Below, in pieces: positions 25,948 to 33,350 of a stretch of DNA of 64,000 nucleotides; the stretch's first letter is position 1, and each line of letters opens with the position of its first letter. The translations under genes were made by a program, and so were the position numbers. The stretch is taken from NCBI RefSeq assembly GCF_023015965.1, contig NZ_JALKAN010000004.1, positions 62,001 through 126,000 of the forward strand. The letters are read 5' to 3'. The notes under the pieces are model-generated. The model made no database searches and was not told where the DNA came from. It saw only the letters and a program-made list of their open reading frames with translations. The DNA is from Allomuricauda sp. F6463D. GTDB lineage: Bacteria > Bacteroidota > Bacteroidia > Flavobacteriales > Flavobacteriaceae.

Positions 25948-27058
25948 TTTGAAAAGACAGAAAACAACTTCAACCGATAAAACATTGTTCAAGAACTTTC
26001 CTATGGTTCCTAGAGTTGTGTTTGGAGCGGGATGTTTTTCGCAATTGGGGGATATTTTGTTGCCCATGCGCAAAAGTTCGGAAGCACCATTTATATTTTT
26101 AGTGGACGATTTTTTCGAGAATGAAAATTTTATGGCCAAGCTGCCCTTAATGTTCAATGATGAGGTGATATTCATCTCGGCGGAAGAAGAGCCCAAAACA
26201 GCTCAGGTAGATGTTTTAGTTGCCCGAATTAGGGAGAGATACAGTGAATTACCTTCAGGCGTAATTGGAATAGGTGGGGGGACGTTACTTGATTTAGCCA
26301 AAGCAGTATCCATTTTATTAAACAATAAAGGGCTTGCCAAAGACTACCAAGGTTGGGATTTGGTTAATAAACCTGCACTTTATCATGTAGGTATTCCTAC
26401 CATTAGTGGTACCGGAGCCGAAGTATCCCGTACCACCGTTTTGTTGGGGCCAGAAAAGAAATTGGGCATTAATTCCGATTTTACCACTTTTGATCAAGTG
26501 TTGCTTGATCCTGATTTTACCAAAACTGTTGCTAAGGAACAATGGTTTTATACCGGTATGGATTGTTATATTCATTGTGTGGAATCTTTAACCGGTACAT
26601 ATTTAAATGCTTTTAGTCAAAGCTATGGGGAAATGGCAATGGAGCTTTGCAAAGAAGTGTTTCTTGGAGACATACCAGCCAAAGAGTCAAGAGATAAATT
26701 AATGATGGCATCTTGGCATGGAGGAATGAGTATTGCTTATTCGCAGGTGGGTGTGGCGCATGCCATGAGTTATGGTCTGTCCTATCTTCTGGGTGTTAAA
26801 CATGGTATTGGGAATTGTCTGGTTTTTCAGCATTTGGAAGAATTTTACCCAGAAGGAGTCTCATTGTTCAATAAAATGATGGCTAGACATGATGTAATAT
26901 TGCCAAAAGGTGTTTGTGCGGAACTTACCCAAAACGATTTTGATGTTATGGTAAATATATCTTTGAGCTTGGAACCCCTTTGGGAAAATGCACTTGGTAG
27001 AGATTGGAAAACCATAATGACCCCAGAACGTCTACAGGCATTGTACGAAAAAATATAG
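25931..27058 (+). CDS. kdnB: Iron-containing alcohol dehydrogenase, KdnB-like
   Basis: 375 residues. Rossmann part with GIGGGTLLDLAKAVS (about 115-129). The iron-binding C-terminal half has GMDCYIHCVESLTG (about 211-224) and GVAHAMSYGLSYLLGVKHGIGN (about 276-297), the family's His ligands. In Shewanella KdnB oxidises Kdo at C8 before KdnA adds an amino group, giving 8-amino-Kdo for KdsB. The tight linkage to kdsB here supports the same role, but no KdnA-like aminotransferase is in the window. The general family call is secure; the specific one is inferred from neighbours. Confidence 0.72.
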   Translation: MKTENNLKRQKTTSTDKTLFKNFPMVPRVVFGAGCFSQLGDILLPMRKSSEAPFIFLVDDFFENENFMAKLPLMFNDEVIFISAEEEPKTAQVDVLVARIRERYSELPSGVIGIGGGTLLDLAKAVSILLNNKGLAKDYQGWDLVNKPALYHVGIPTISGTGAEVSRTTVLLGPEKKLGINSDFTTFDQVLLDPDFTKTVAKEQWFYTGMDCYIHCVESLTGTYLNAFSQSYGEMAMELCKEVFLGDIPAKESRDKLMMASWHGGMSIAYSQVGVAHAMSYGLSYLLGVKHGIGNCLVFQHLEEFYPEGVSLFNKMMARHDVILPKGVCAELTQNDFDVMVNISLSLEPLWENALGRDWKTIMTPERLQALYEKI

Positions 27059-27090
27059 GGTTCATTGTAATTCACAATCTTTACGAATAA

Positions 27091-27630
27091 ATGCAAAAAC
27101 TTGCCAAGTTTATTTATTTTACACTATTGGGATGGAAACTTAAGGGTTCTTTTCCCAATGTGAATAAATGTGTAATTATTGTAATACCCCACACACATTG
27201 GTTGGACTTCTTTTTAGCACTCTTAATTCGTAAGGTAATTAAGAAAGAAATTAACTTCATTGGAAAAAAAAGTCTCTTTAAGCCACCGTTCGGATGGTTT
27301 TTTAGATGGACAGGTGGTGCACCCGTAGACCGTTCCAAAAATTCAAATACGGTAGATAGCACTGTCCAGATTTTTAATTCCAGAAAAAAATTTCGTTTGG
27401 CATTGGCACCAGAGGGAACCAGAAAGAAAGTAACAGCCCTAAAAACTGGATTTTATCATATTGCAAAAAAAGCAAATGTGCCCATTGTAATGGTAGCTTT
27501 TGATTTTGGAAAAAAGGAAATTAAAATAGGCGAACCTTTTTATCCAACTGAATCCCTAAATAAGGATTTCGAAAAAATCCACGAATTTTATAAAGGTGTA
27601 AAAGGTAAAATCCCCGAGTATAGTTTTTAA
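27091..27630 (+). CDS. 1-acyl-glycerol-3-phosphate acyltransferase-like protein
   Basis: 179 residues, shorter than PlsC because it lacks the N-terminal membrane hairpin. Acyltransferase motif I HTHWLDFF (H-x4-D) is near residue 32, motif II GGAPVDRS near 72 and motif III APEGTRKK near 102. It transfers an acyl group to a glycerol-phosphate or similar acceptor at the inner membrane face. Close relatives in Flavobacteriaceae are also called lysophospholipid or lyso-ornithine acyltransferases, so the acceptor is open. It starts 32 bp after the kdnB-like gene. Just past its stop lies the orphan copy of the yebC end. Confidence 0.82.
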   Translation: MQKLAKFIYFTLLGWKLKGSFPNVNKCVIIVIPHTHWLDFFLALLIRKVIKKEINFIGKKSLFKPPFGWFFRWTGGAPVDRSKNSNTVDSTVQIFNSRKKFRLALAPEGTRKKVTALKTGFYHIAKKANVPIVMVAFDFGKKEIKIGEPFYPTESLNKDFEKIHEFYKGVKGKIPEYSF

Positions 27631-27637
27631 AAATAAT

Positions 27638-27664
27638 TCCTGCATGCTGTGGAATACGTTCTGT
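27638..27664 (+). repeat. Direct repeat, copy 1: orphan copy of the yebC 3' end
   Basis: 27 bp identical to 33355-33381, same orientation. At the other copy these bases are the last codons of yebC (minus strand). Here they are in intergenic DNA 8 bp after the acyltransferase stop. Similarity ends abruptly after 27664. Confidence 0.9.
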
Positions 27665-27897
27665 GTACCATGTTGTTTAATTAAATGACGGACTTACATA
27701 ATATTATATGTATGTGCGTTGATATTTGTTCGAAACTAGTATGATAATCCGTTAAAAAATAGAATTCATTCACTAGAAAATAAAATCGTAAAAGAACTTG
27801 GTGGTTGTAAAGATGATAAAGAAGTGATTTAAACTTTTTTGGAATCGATAGATAGGGCTACGGACATTTGAGTTACCACACGTAAATACCATAACCC
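27665..27897. other. Degraded intergenic DNA
   Basis: AT-rich, no intact gene. A short frame near 27780-27830 (KIVKELGGCKDDKEVI then stop) reads like the tail of a lost gene, but is too short to identify. Confidence 0.4.
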
Positions 27898-28240
27898 ATG
27901 AACAAAGTACTCGACAGATATATCATAGAAATGGAGATAGTCCCACACATACAATTACCGAAAAGAGGTTTTGCCCCAACGGCTCCCTTCGAGATCGTCA
28001 ATGTAATACGCTACAAGTTGAAGACGGGCGTGCAACGGCAGTGTGGATGACAGGGACGTATATTTTGACCGGAATCTTTATGCGTAGTGGTATGCCGTGT
28101 AACGCACCAATGCATGGATCGACAGTTTCAGGTCACTGCTCAACAGATTCGATACCTCCGTTGAGAGCTGGAAAGGGTTCAACTACTTATCATTTATAGT
28201 AATCGCCCTAAAAAAAATCAAATCAAAAAAGTTTAAATGA
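27898..28240 (+). pseudogene. IS5-like transposase remnant, internally deleted
   Basis: The first 50 codons from the ATG at 27898 match the N-terminus of IS5-type transposases (IVPHIQLPKRGFAPTAP and VIRYKLKTGVQ), then meet a stop at 28048. From about 28059 to the stop at 28238 another frame gives the C-terminus (RTNAWIDSFRSLLNRF, then SVESWKGFNYLSFIVIALKK) with two stops inside it. The catalytic core of about 170-200 residues is deleted. The flanks hold AT-rich ends that may be old terminal repeats (TTTAAACTTTTTTGG near 27828; its weak inverse near 28265). It is dead. Confidence 0.85.
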
Positions 28241-28478
28241 GTTCGTATTATGACTTGTACCGCACTCAAATTTTTTAAACATCTTTATAATAACTTTATT
28301 CACTTTAGATTAGTGCATACCGTTTAAGATTCAATAAGTCATAAACGTATTTGTTCTTTCTGATTATTACATCAATTTAATGAGAATCAAACTTAAGATA
28401 TATATAACCCCTTCAAAAAAAGAAGAGAAGACTTCATGTGGTGCCCTTGCTTTTTAGTAGTTCGTAGGATTAAATAAC
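28241..28478. other. Intergenic DNA after the IS remnant
   Basis: AT-rich, no gene seen. It may contain the right end of the dead insertion sequence. Confidence 0.4.
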
Positions 28479-28976
28479 TTAAAACTGGACAACTGACAAC
28501 TCTTGTTCAAAAGCAATAAAATAGGTCAATTCCTTTTTTGTTCCGTAAATGGGCACTATTTTGATGTGACATTGATACATTTCTCCATTTTTGCGATAAT
28601 TAAGGATAGTACCGGTAAACCTATGTTTGTTATTTAATTGCTTATGGATTTCTTGTTTTGTTTTTTCGGAAGTTTTGACACCTTGAAGAAAATTAGGCTT
28701 TTTTCCTAGCGCATAACTTTTGGAATAACCCGTCATCATATGAAAACCATCGTTTACCCAAACAATTTGGCGATACACATCTGTTAGTACCAAAGCATGG
28801 TAGGTATTCGTTTTGATTTGTTCCTGCAATTCAAGACCAACATCTTCCTTTATGATAGTTTTGAGCTGCCTTAGATCATTCTCTTTTTTGAGCTCACCAA
28901 GCAACTTGTGATAGTTTTCAAGATAAAAATCAAAACTGATCAATGGTGATAAATAGGTTTTGTCCTGTGAATCCAT
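28479..28976 (-). CDS. PAS protein with a LOV-type fold lacking the photoactive cysteine
   Basis: 165 residues from the ATG at 28976 (MDSQDKTYL). The longer frame would overlap the thioesterase gene and is rejected. An N-terminal helical segment (about 1-55) precedes one PAS domain (about 58-160) with LOV-like marks: VNDGFHMMTGYS, a GxNCRFLQ-like loop reading GKKPNFLQG, and ILNYRKNGEMYQC. At the site of the flavin-adduct Cys there is Pro, and the C-terminal Gln of LOV domains appears to be Glu. It is therefore unlikely to form the classic photoadduct. No output domain. It starts 25 bp after the thioesterase stop. Confidence 0.85.
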   Translation of the reverse strand: MDSQDKTYLSPLISFDFYLENYHKLLGELKKENDLRQLKTIIKEDVGLELQEQIKTNTYHALVLTDVYRQIVWVNDGFHMMTGYSKSYALGKKPNFLQGVKTSEKTKQEIHKQLNNKHRFTGTILNYRKNGEMYQCHIKIVPIYGTKKELTYFIAFEQELSVVQF

Positions 28977-29001
28977 GATTGTTTTTTTTAATATTCTTTT
29001 C

Positions 29002-29385
29002 TCATAAAACCGGGATGGGATTTTTGTCCTTGTCCAATGCCACAAAGGTGAATTGTCCACAAATGGCTTTTTCTCGAATATTGGAATACATTTCTTCCAC
29101 AAAAATGTCCACTTGGACCTTCAAACTTTTATTTCCCACTTTTACCACGGTACCCACAAGTTCTATGATGGTCCCTGCTGGGATGGGATGGTCAAAATCG
29201 ATACGATCGGTGCTAACGGTGACCATCCGTTTTCTACTGAATCGTGTTGCGGTGATAAAAGCCACTTCATCCATTAAGCTCAGGGCAGTGCCCCCAAAAA
29301 GTGTATCGTAATGATTGACCGTATTTGGAAAAACGGCCTTGAAGATACTGGTCCTTGATTTTTTTATTCGTTCAAATATTTCCAT
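29002..29385 (-). CDS. Acyl-CoA thioesterase, hotdog fold
   Basis: 127 residues. VNHYDTLFGGTALSLMDEVAFITATRFS (about 21-48) is the hotdog helix with the Asp/Glu catalytic region of the YciA/BFIT acyl-CoA thioesterase group. VTVSTDRIDFDHPIPAGTIIELVGTV follows (about 53-78). These hexameric enzymes hydrolyse acyl-CoA thioesters in the cytoplasm; chain length cannot be judged. It overlaps the Cys-rich protein gene by 14 bp, so the two are probably translated together. Confidence 0.88.
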   Translation of the reverse strand: MEIFERIKKSRTSIFKAVFPNTVNHYDTLFGGTALSLMDEVAFITATRFSRKRMVTVSTDRIDFDHPIPAGTIIELVGTVVKVGNKSLKVQVDIFVEEMYSNIREKAICGQFTFVALDKDKNPIPVL

Positions 29386-29629
29386 TGTTCTTTTTATAAT
29401 AGATTCCTAAGATCTTTTTCAGGGATTGTTGATGTTTTACATTTTGGTATTCTGATTTCAGTACGTTCAGACAATTGGTACAAAGACAATCATCATATTT
29501 AAGGTTGATGTATTCCCACTCATCTTTATTCAGTTCAACATTGGCACATTGACAGAGAGTAATGGATCCCATCTTACATTCAAATATGGTGTTACACCGT
29601 TGACAATATTTATTCTCGTGATGTGCCAT
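29372..29629 (-). CDS. Cysteine-rich CWC-family protein
   Basis: 85 residues with eight Cys. They pair as CQRC, C (in FECKMG), CQC and DCLCTNC, which probably bind one or two zinc ions. This is the Cys-rich CWC pattern, small proteins of unknown role. It overlaps the thioesterase start by 14 bp and lies downstream of metE, separated by a strong hairpin, so it may be transcribed by read-through from metE or from its own start. Confidence 0.75.
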   Translation of the reverse strand: MAHHENKYCQRCNTIFECKMGSITLCQCANVELNKDEWEYINLKYDDCLCTNCLNVLKSEYQNVKHQQSLKKILGIYYKKNNGNI

Positions 29630-29637
29630 TATATTAA

Positions 29638-29661
29638 GGGGCCAATACGGATATTGGCCCC
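29638..29661 (-). terminator. Hairpin between metE and the Cys-rich gene
   Basis: Perfect 10-bp inverted repeat GGGGCCAATA / TATTGGCCCC with a 4-nt loop, 8 bp after the metE stop. On the minus strand it is followed only by TTAATATAATGG, so it may be a partial terminator or an mRNA-end stabiliser. Confidence 0.6.
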
Positions 29662-29668
29662 ATTTGGT

Positions 29669-31990
29669 TTAATTTGAAGGTTCGCCAACAGCTTCTCGCA
29701 TCTGTTGTGCAGCGGAGACCATAACCTTTAAGGCTTCTTTGGTTTCCTCCCATCCTCTTGTTTTTAGTCCACAATCGGGGTTTACCCAAAGTTTGGAAGC
29801 CGGCAAAACGTTTTCCGCCTTCTGCAATAGATTCAAAATCTCATCGGTGGAAGGAACCCGAGGTGAATGGATATCGTACACTCCTGGACCTATGTCGTTG
29901 GGATAATCAAACTCATAAAATGCATCCAACAGTTCCATTTGTGAACGGGAACATTCAATGGTGATCACATCCGCGTCCATATCCGCAATACTTTGAATAA
30001 TGTCGTTGAACTCGGAATAGCACATATGGGTGTGAATCTGTGTGGAATCCTTTACCCCACTTGTGGATAACTTGAAGGCTCCGATGGCCCATTTCAAATA
30101 CTCGTCCCAATCCTTTTTACGCAGTGGCAAACCTTCGCGAATGGCGGGTTCATCTACTTGAATTATGTTAATGCCTTCTTCTTGAAGGTCTAACACTTCA
30201 TCTAAAATGGCCAATGCAATTTGCTCGCAGGTGGTCGAACGGTCTTGGTCGTCCCGAACAAAGGACCATTGTAAAATTGTGACGGGCCCTGTGAGCATTC
30301 CCTTTACGGGTTTTTCCGTCAATGATTGCGCAAACGATGTCCAATAGACCGTCATAGGATTTGGCCGCGAGACATCTCCATAAATAATTGGAGGTTTTAC
30401 ACAACGCGACCCATAGCTTTGTACCCAACCATTTTGGGTAAAAGTGAAACCTTCCAGTTGTTCCCCAAAATATTCCACCATATCGTTACGTTCAAATTCC
30501 CCGTGTACGGGAACATCAAGACCAATTTCTTCTTGTAAGGCAATGGCCTCGGTGGTTTTTTCCATCAAAAAGTTAATGTAGTCCTGTTCTTGAAGCGCTC
30601 CTTTTTTGAATAATGATCTGTTCCGTCTAACTTCTTGGGTCTGTGGAAAAGAACCAATAGTGGTGGTCGGAAAGAGCGGCAGTTTTAAATGTCTCTCTTG
30701 CAGTATCTTCCTTTTTTCAAAGGGAGATTGTCTGCGGTAGTCCTTTTCATCCAATTGCTCTACCCGTAGTTTTACTTTAGGTTTATGGATCAACTTGGAA
30801 TTACGTCTCCTATCCATTGAGGCTGCATTGTCCAAAAAGAGTTGGTGGGAGCTGTAATTAGGGTTTTGTGCAAGTTTTTTCAGACTTTGGAGTTCTTCCA
30901 ACTTCTGTTTGGCAAAGGCCATCCAATCCTTCACTTCGTTCGAAAGTACTTTTCCGTTTTGTTCCAAATCTAAATCATTGGGAACATGCAATAGCGAACA
31001 GGATGGAGAGATAAAGATGCGTTCTTCTCCCAATTGTTCCCTGGTCTTCTCAATAAGCTTCAATGAGGAAGAAAAGTCATTTTTCCAAACATTGCGCCCA
31101 TCAACAACACCTAAGGATAAGAATACGCTTTTTTTGAGCTTTTTTGATTCCAAAATCACGTTCAACTGGTTTGGTGCTCGCTTTAAATCCAGATGCAAAG
31201 CGCAAACAGGTAAGGAAAGTACCGTTTCAAGGTTGTTTCCATATTCCCCAAAATAACTGGCCAATAAGGTTTTTAAATTTGGGAATGATTCGGCAATTCC
31301 CTTGTAAACTTTGCTGATGGCTTCTTGCTCTCCATGGGAAAGATCTGTGGAAAGTATGGGCTCGTCAAATTGTACCCAAGTAGCTCCGGCATCCACCAGT
31401 TTTTCCAAAATGGAATAATAGATGGGAAGTAGTTTGGGTAACAGTTCAATGCTGTGAAAACCCTCTCCCTTTTCTTTTCCCAACAATAGATAGGTGACCG
31501 GGCCCAAAAGCACGGGTTTTGTGTGGATGCCCAATGCCTTTGCTTCTTTGAACTCGTCCACAACTTTTTGGGAAAGTAATTCAAATTCTTGGTCTCGGGT
31601 AAATTCTGGGACAATGTAATGGTAGTTGGTATCGAACCATTTGGTCATTTCCATGGCTATGACATCAACACCGTCTTTTTGCAAGCCTCTGGCCATTGCA
31701 AAATATAGATCCAGAATGTTTTTTCCGGATTCTTGGGTGCTTTTGTAACGTTCAGGAATGGCTCCAACCATTAAGGTTGTGTCCAATACTTGATCGTAAA
31801 ATGAAAAATCGTTGGAAGGAATCAGGTCTATTCCCTTTTCGTGTTGAAGCTTCCAATTTTCTTTTCGAATGCTTTTTCCGGTCTTGATCAGGTCTTCCAA
31901 AGAGATCTTGTTGGACCAATACTTTTCGCAAGCTCTTTTCAGCTCGCGGTGGGCCCCAATTCTTGGGTAGCCCAAATTGCTTGTTTTCAT
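29669..31990 (-). CDS. metE: Cobalamin-independent methionine synthase
   Basis: 773 residues, full length. It transfers a methyl group from 5-methyltetrahydropteroyl-triglutamate to homocysteine without B12. The N-terminal half opens TSNLGYPRIGAHRELKRACEKYW. The C-terminal catalytic half has FPTTTIGSFPQTQEVRRNR (about 434-452), the zinc site HTHMCYSEF (about 650-658) and NPDCGLKTRGW (about 738-748) with the third ligand Cys. A cobalamin riboswitch upstream should shut it off when B12 allows the MetH enzyme to work, implying that metH exists elsewhere. It lies in the segment bounded by the yebC-end repeats. Confidence 0.97.
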   Translation of the reverse strand: MKTSNLGYPRIGAHRELKRACEKYWSNKISLEDLIKTGKSIRKENWKLQHEKGIDLIPSNDFSFYDQVLDTTLMVGAIPERYKSTQESGKNILDLYFAMARGLQKDGVDVIAMEMTKWFDTNYHYIVPEFTRDQEFELLSQKVVDEFKEAKALGIHTKPVLLGPVTYLLLGKEKGEGFHSIELLPKLLPIYYSILEKLVDAGATWVQFDEPILSTDLSHGEQEAISKVYKGIAESFPNLKTLLASYFGEYGNNLETVLSLPVCALHLDLKRAPNQLNVILESKKLKKSVFLSLGVVDGRNVWKNDFSSSLKLIEKTREQLGEERIFISPSCSLLHVPNDLDLEQNGKVLSNEVKDWMAFAKQKLEELQSLKKLAQNPNYSSHQLFLDNAASMDRRRNSKLIHKPKVKLRVEQLDEKDYRRQSPFEKRKILQERHLKLPLFPTTTIGSFPQTQEVRRNRSLFKKGALQEQDYINFLMEKTTEAIALQEEIGLDVPVHGEFERNDMVEYFGEQLEGFTFTQNGWVQSYGSRCVKPPIIYGDVSRPNPMTVYWTSFAQSLTEKPVKGMLTGPVTILQWSFVRDDQDRSTTCEQIALAILDEVLDLQEEGINIIQVDEPAIREGLPLRKKDWDEYLKWAIGAFKLSTSGVKDSTQIHTHMCYSEFNDIIQSIADMDADVITIECSRSQMELLDAFYEFDYPNDIGPGVYDIHSPRVPSTDEILNLLQKAENVLPASKLWVNPDCGLKTRGWEETKEALKVMVSAAQQMREAVGEPSN

Positions 31991-32114
31991 TGCTAAAGCT
32001 TTTATAAAATTGAATAATTAGATAAAAGCTCCTTAGCTCAACTTCGCAATGCCTTAAACAAGAAGAACGTGGATAGAACTTGCCCCAGGGTGTCCGGAAA
32101 AGTTCAAACGTTCG

Positions 32115-32175
32115 ACCTGCCCTATACGCGAAGGCACCGTCAAAATCCTACAATGTAGGAACGATATGGGCAGGT
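32115..32175 (-). promoter_or_regulatory. Expression platform of the metE riboswitch (candidate)
   Basis: On the minus strand ACCTGCCC, the second half of the B12 box (32175-32168), can pair exactly with GGGCAGGT (32122-32115) 45 nt later. Between them a 6-bp hairpin TCCTAC-ATT-GTAGGA is followed by TTTT, a weak terminator-like element. These competing pairings could switch metE expression. Inference from base complementarity only. Confidence 0.45.
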
Positions 32176-32320
32176 ATCCTGGCTTGTTCGATTTTTGTCT
32201 ACCTTCTCATCCTTGATTAAAGAACAATGGTATTGAGGACAAAAACATACTATTCCAAAAATTGGAATCGGACTTACAGTTGCGCGTCAGCTCGTGATTT
32301 AAACACGATTCCCTTTTAAT
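32165..32320 (-). promoter_or_regulatory. Cobalamin riboswitch upstream of metE
   Basis: On the minus strand the conserved core is easy to read: GGGAATCGTG ... ATCACGAGCTGACGCGCAACTGTAAG (the GAGC-TG-CGCAACTGTAA block of the aptamer) and, after a variable arm, GCCAGGATACCTGCC, a near-perfect B12 box (32184-32169). Adenosylcobalamin binding would repress metE. The boundaries are approximate; about 175 nt separate the B12 box from the metE ATG. Confidence 0.92.
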
Positions 32321-32336
32321 CCCGACACGTGTCGGG
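32321..32336. repeat. 16-bp perfect palindrome
   Basis: CCCGACACGTGTCGGG, immediately upstream of the riboswitch core. It could be a distal stem of the leader RNA, a protein-binding site or an isolated REP-like unit. Confidence 0.6.
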
Positions 32337-32524
32337 AACCCTCATCGTTTTGATAAAGAAATTAAGTAAAGAACTTATTTACGTGTAAAAGTATGTAATA
32401 ATCTGAAGTTATATGTGTTTTGAAGAGTTTTATCGTAGAAGCAAGGTATTGTACTTATTCATCCAATAAATTGTATTGTAGGTTGCCTGTCAATTACTTT
32501 ATCCAGTAATCGTTGAACATTGTT

Positions 32525-32978
32525 AAGGTATTTCAATATATGTGCTATCCTGATGAGGATAAGGGCGAGTGGTTCGCCTCACGAAAAGTCGGGCCCCAAA
32601 ATCCGCACTTACACCAACAGAACCATGGCTTTCACCTTCATAAAATTTAAACATCCATTCAAAGTTAGCGCTGTCTTAGTAGTCATTTAGTTTTTTATGA
32701 AGGGCAATCAAGGCTTGATGGTGCTCCTTGCCCGAACCAGGGGCCGTTAGCTTTGGCAACAAAGAGTATTTTATCTTTATGCTGTGGGGTAATTCAACCC
32801 TTTTTTATTTGGTTTAACAAAAGGTTTTGGTCCCACCACAACTGGGGTCGATCATTATATAAGCATCGTATAGGTTGGGTGTATGTATAAAACAGTTCAT
32901 GGTTGCCAACCCTCCGAACGAATGCCCAGTTAAATTCTTAAAACCATTGATACGGTATTTTTCGTTGATTATTGGTTT
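32525..32978 (-). pseudogene. Decayed esterase gene (putative esterase, alpha/beta hydrolase)
   Basis: On the minus strand, 32978-32814 translates as KPIINEKYRINGFKNLTGHS followed by FGGLATMNCFIHTPNLYDAY and IMIDPSCGG, ending in a stop. The nucleophile elbow GHSFGG and the order match the putative esterase family (PF00756-type). Further on, in other frames, FEWMFKFYEGESHGSV (about 32660-32610) corresponds to the catalytic-His region of the same family. Frameshifts, stops and a missing N-terminal half show that it is dead. Confidence 0.75.
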
Positions 32979-33302
32979 TACTTTGGATGGGACTTACAAT
33001 TGGAACCACCAAAAACGGAAAAATTAAACCAGCTTAATTTTAGCTATAATCAAAACTGAATCAGCCACTTATTAATGATTTTACCATGATCACTTTTTCC
33101 CGTTTCGAGTGGTATTCTATGACCGTTTTTGCAGCCTTGTTCAAAACAGCATACATTGACTTGAAATTAGAAAAGATTGGAGGTTAGCATTTAGTTTCTC
33201 TTCGATGGGATGTCTTTTTATTTTTTTCTTTAATCCCATTGACTTTTTTGGATTGATATTCTGGAATTCAATCTAATATAAACAATTATAAAAAATAAAA
33301 CC

Positions 33303-33319
33303 CCTCTGTAAAATAGAGG
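33303..33319 (-). terminator. yebC terminator
   Basis: CCTCT / AGAGG stem with a 7-nt loop; on the minus strand followed by GGGGTTTTATTTTT. It lies about 30 bp past the yebC stop. Confidence 0.7.
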
Positions 33320-33350
33320 TTTATGCGAGTATTATAAGGTGTTTCAGGGA

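Larger units (their letters stand above)
32341..33350. other. Intergenic region of about 1 kb with gene debris
   Basis: No intact frame. It holds pieces of a decayed esterase gene (32525-32978), the metE promoter region at its left and the yebC terminator at its right. Confidence 0.6.

Noticed and set aside
30198-30538. Frames opposite metE
   Set aside because: Antisense shadows; metE is intact and conserved over this stretch.
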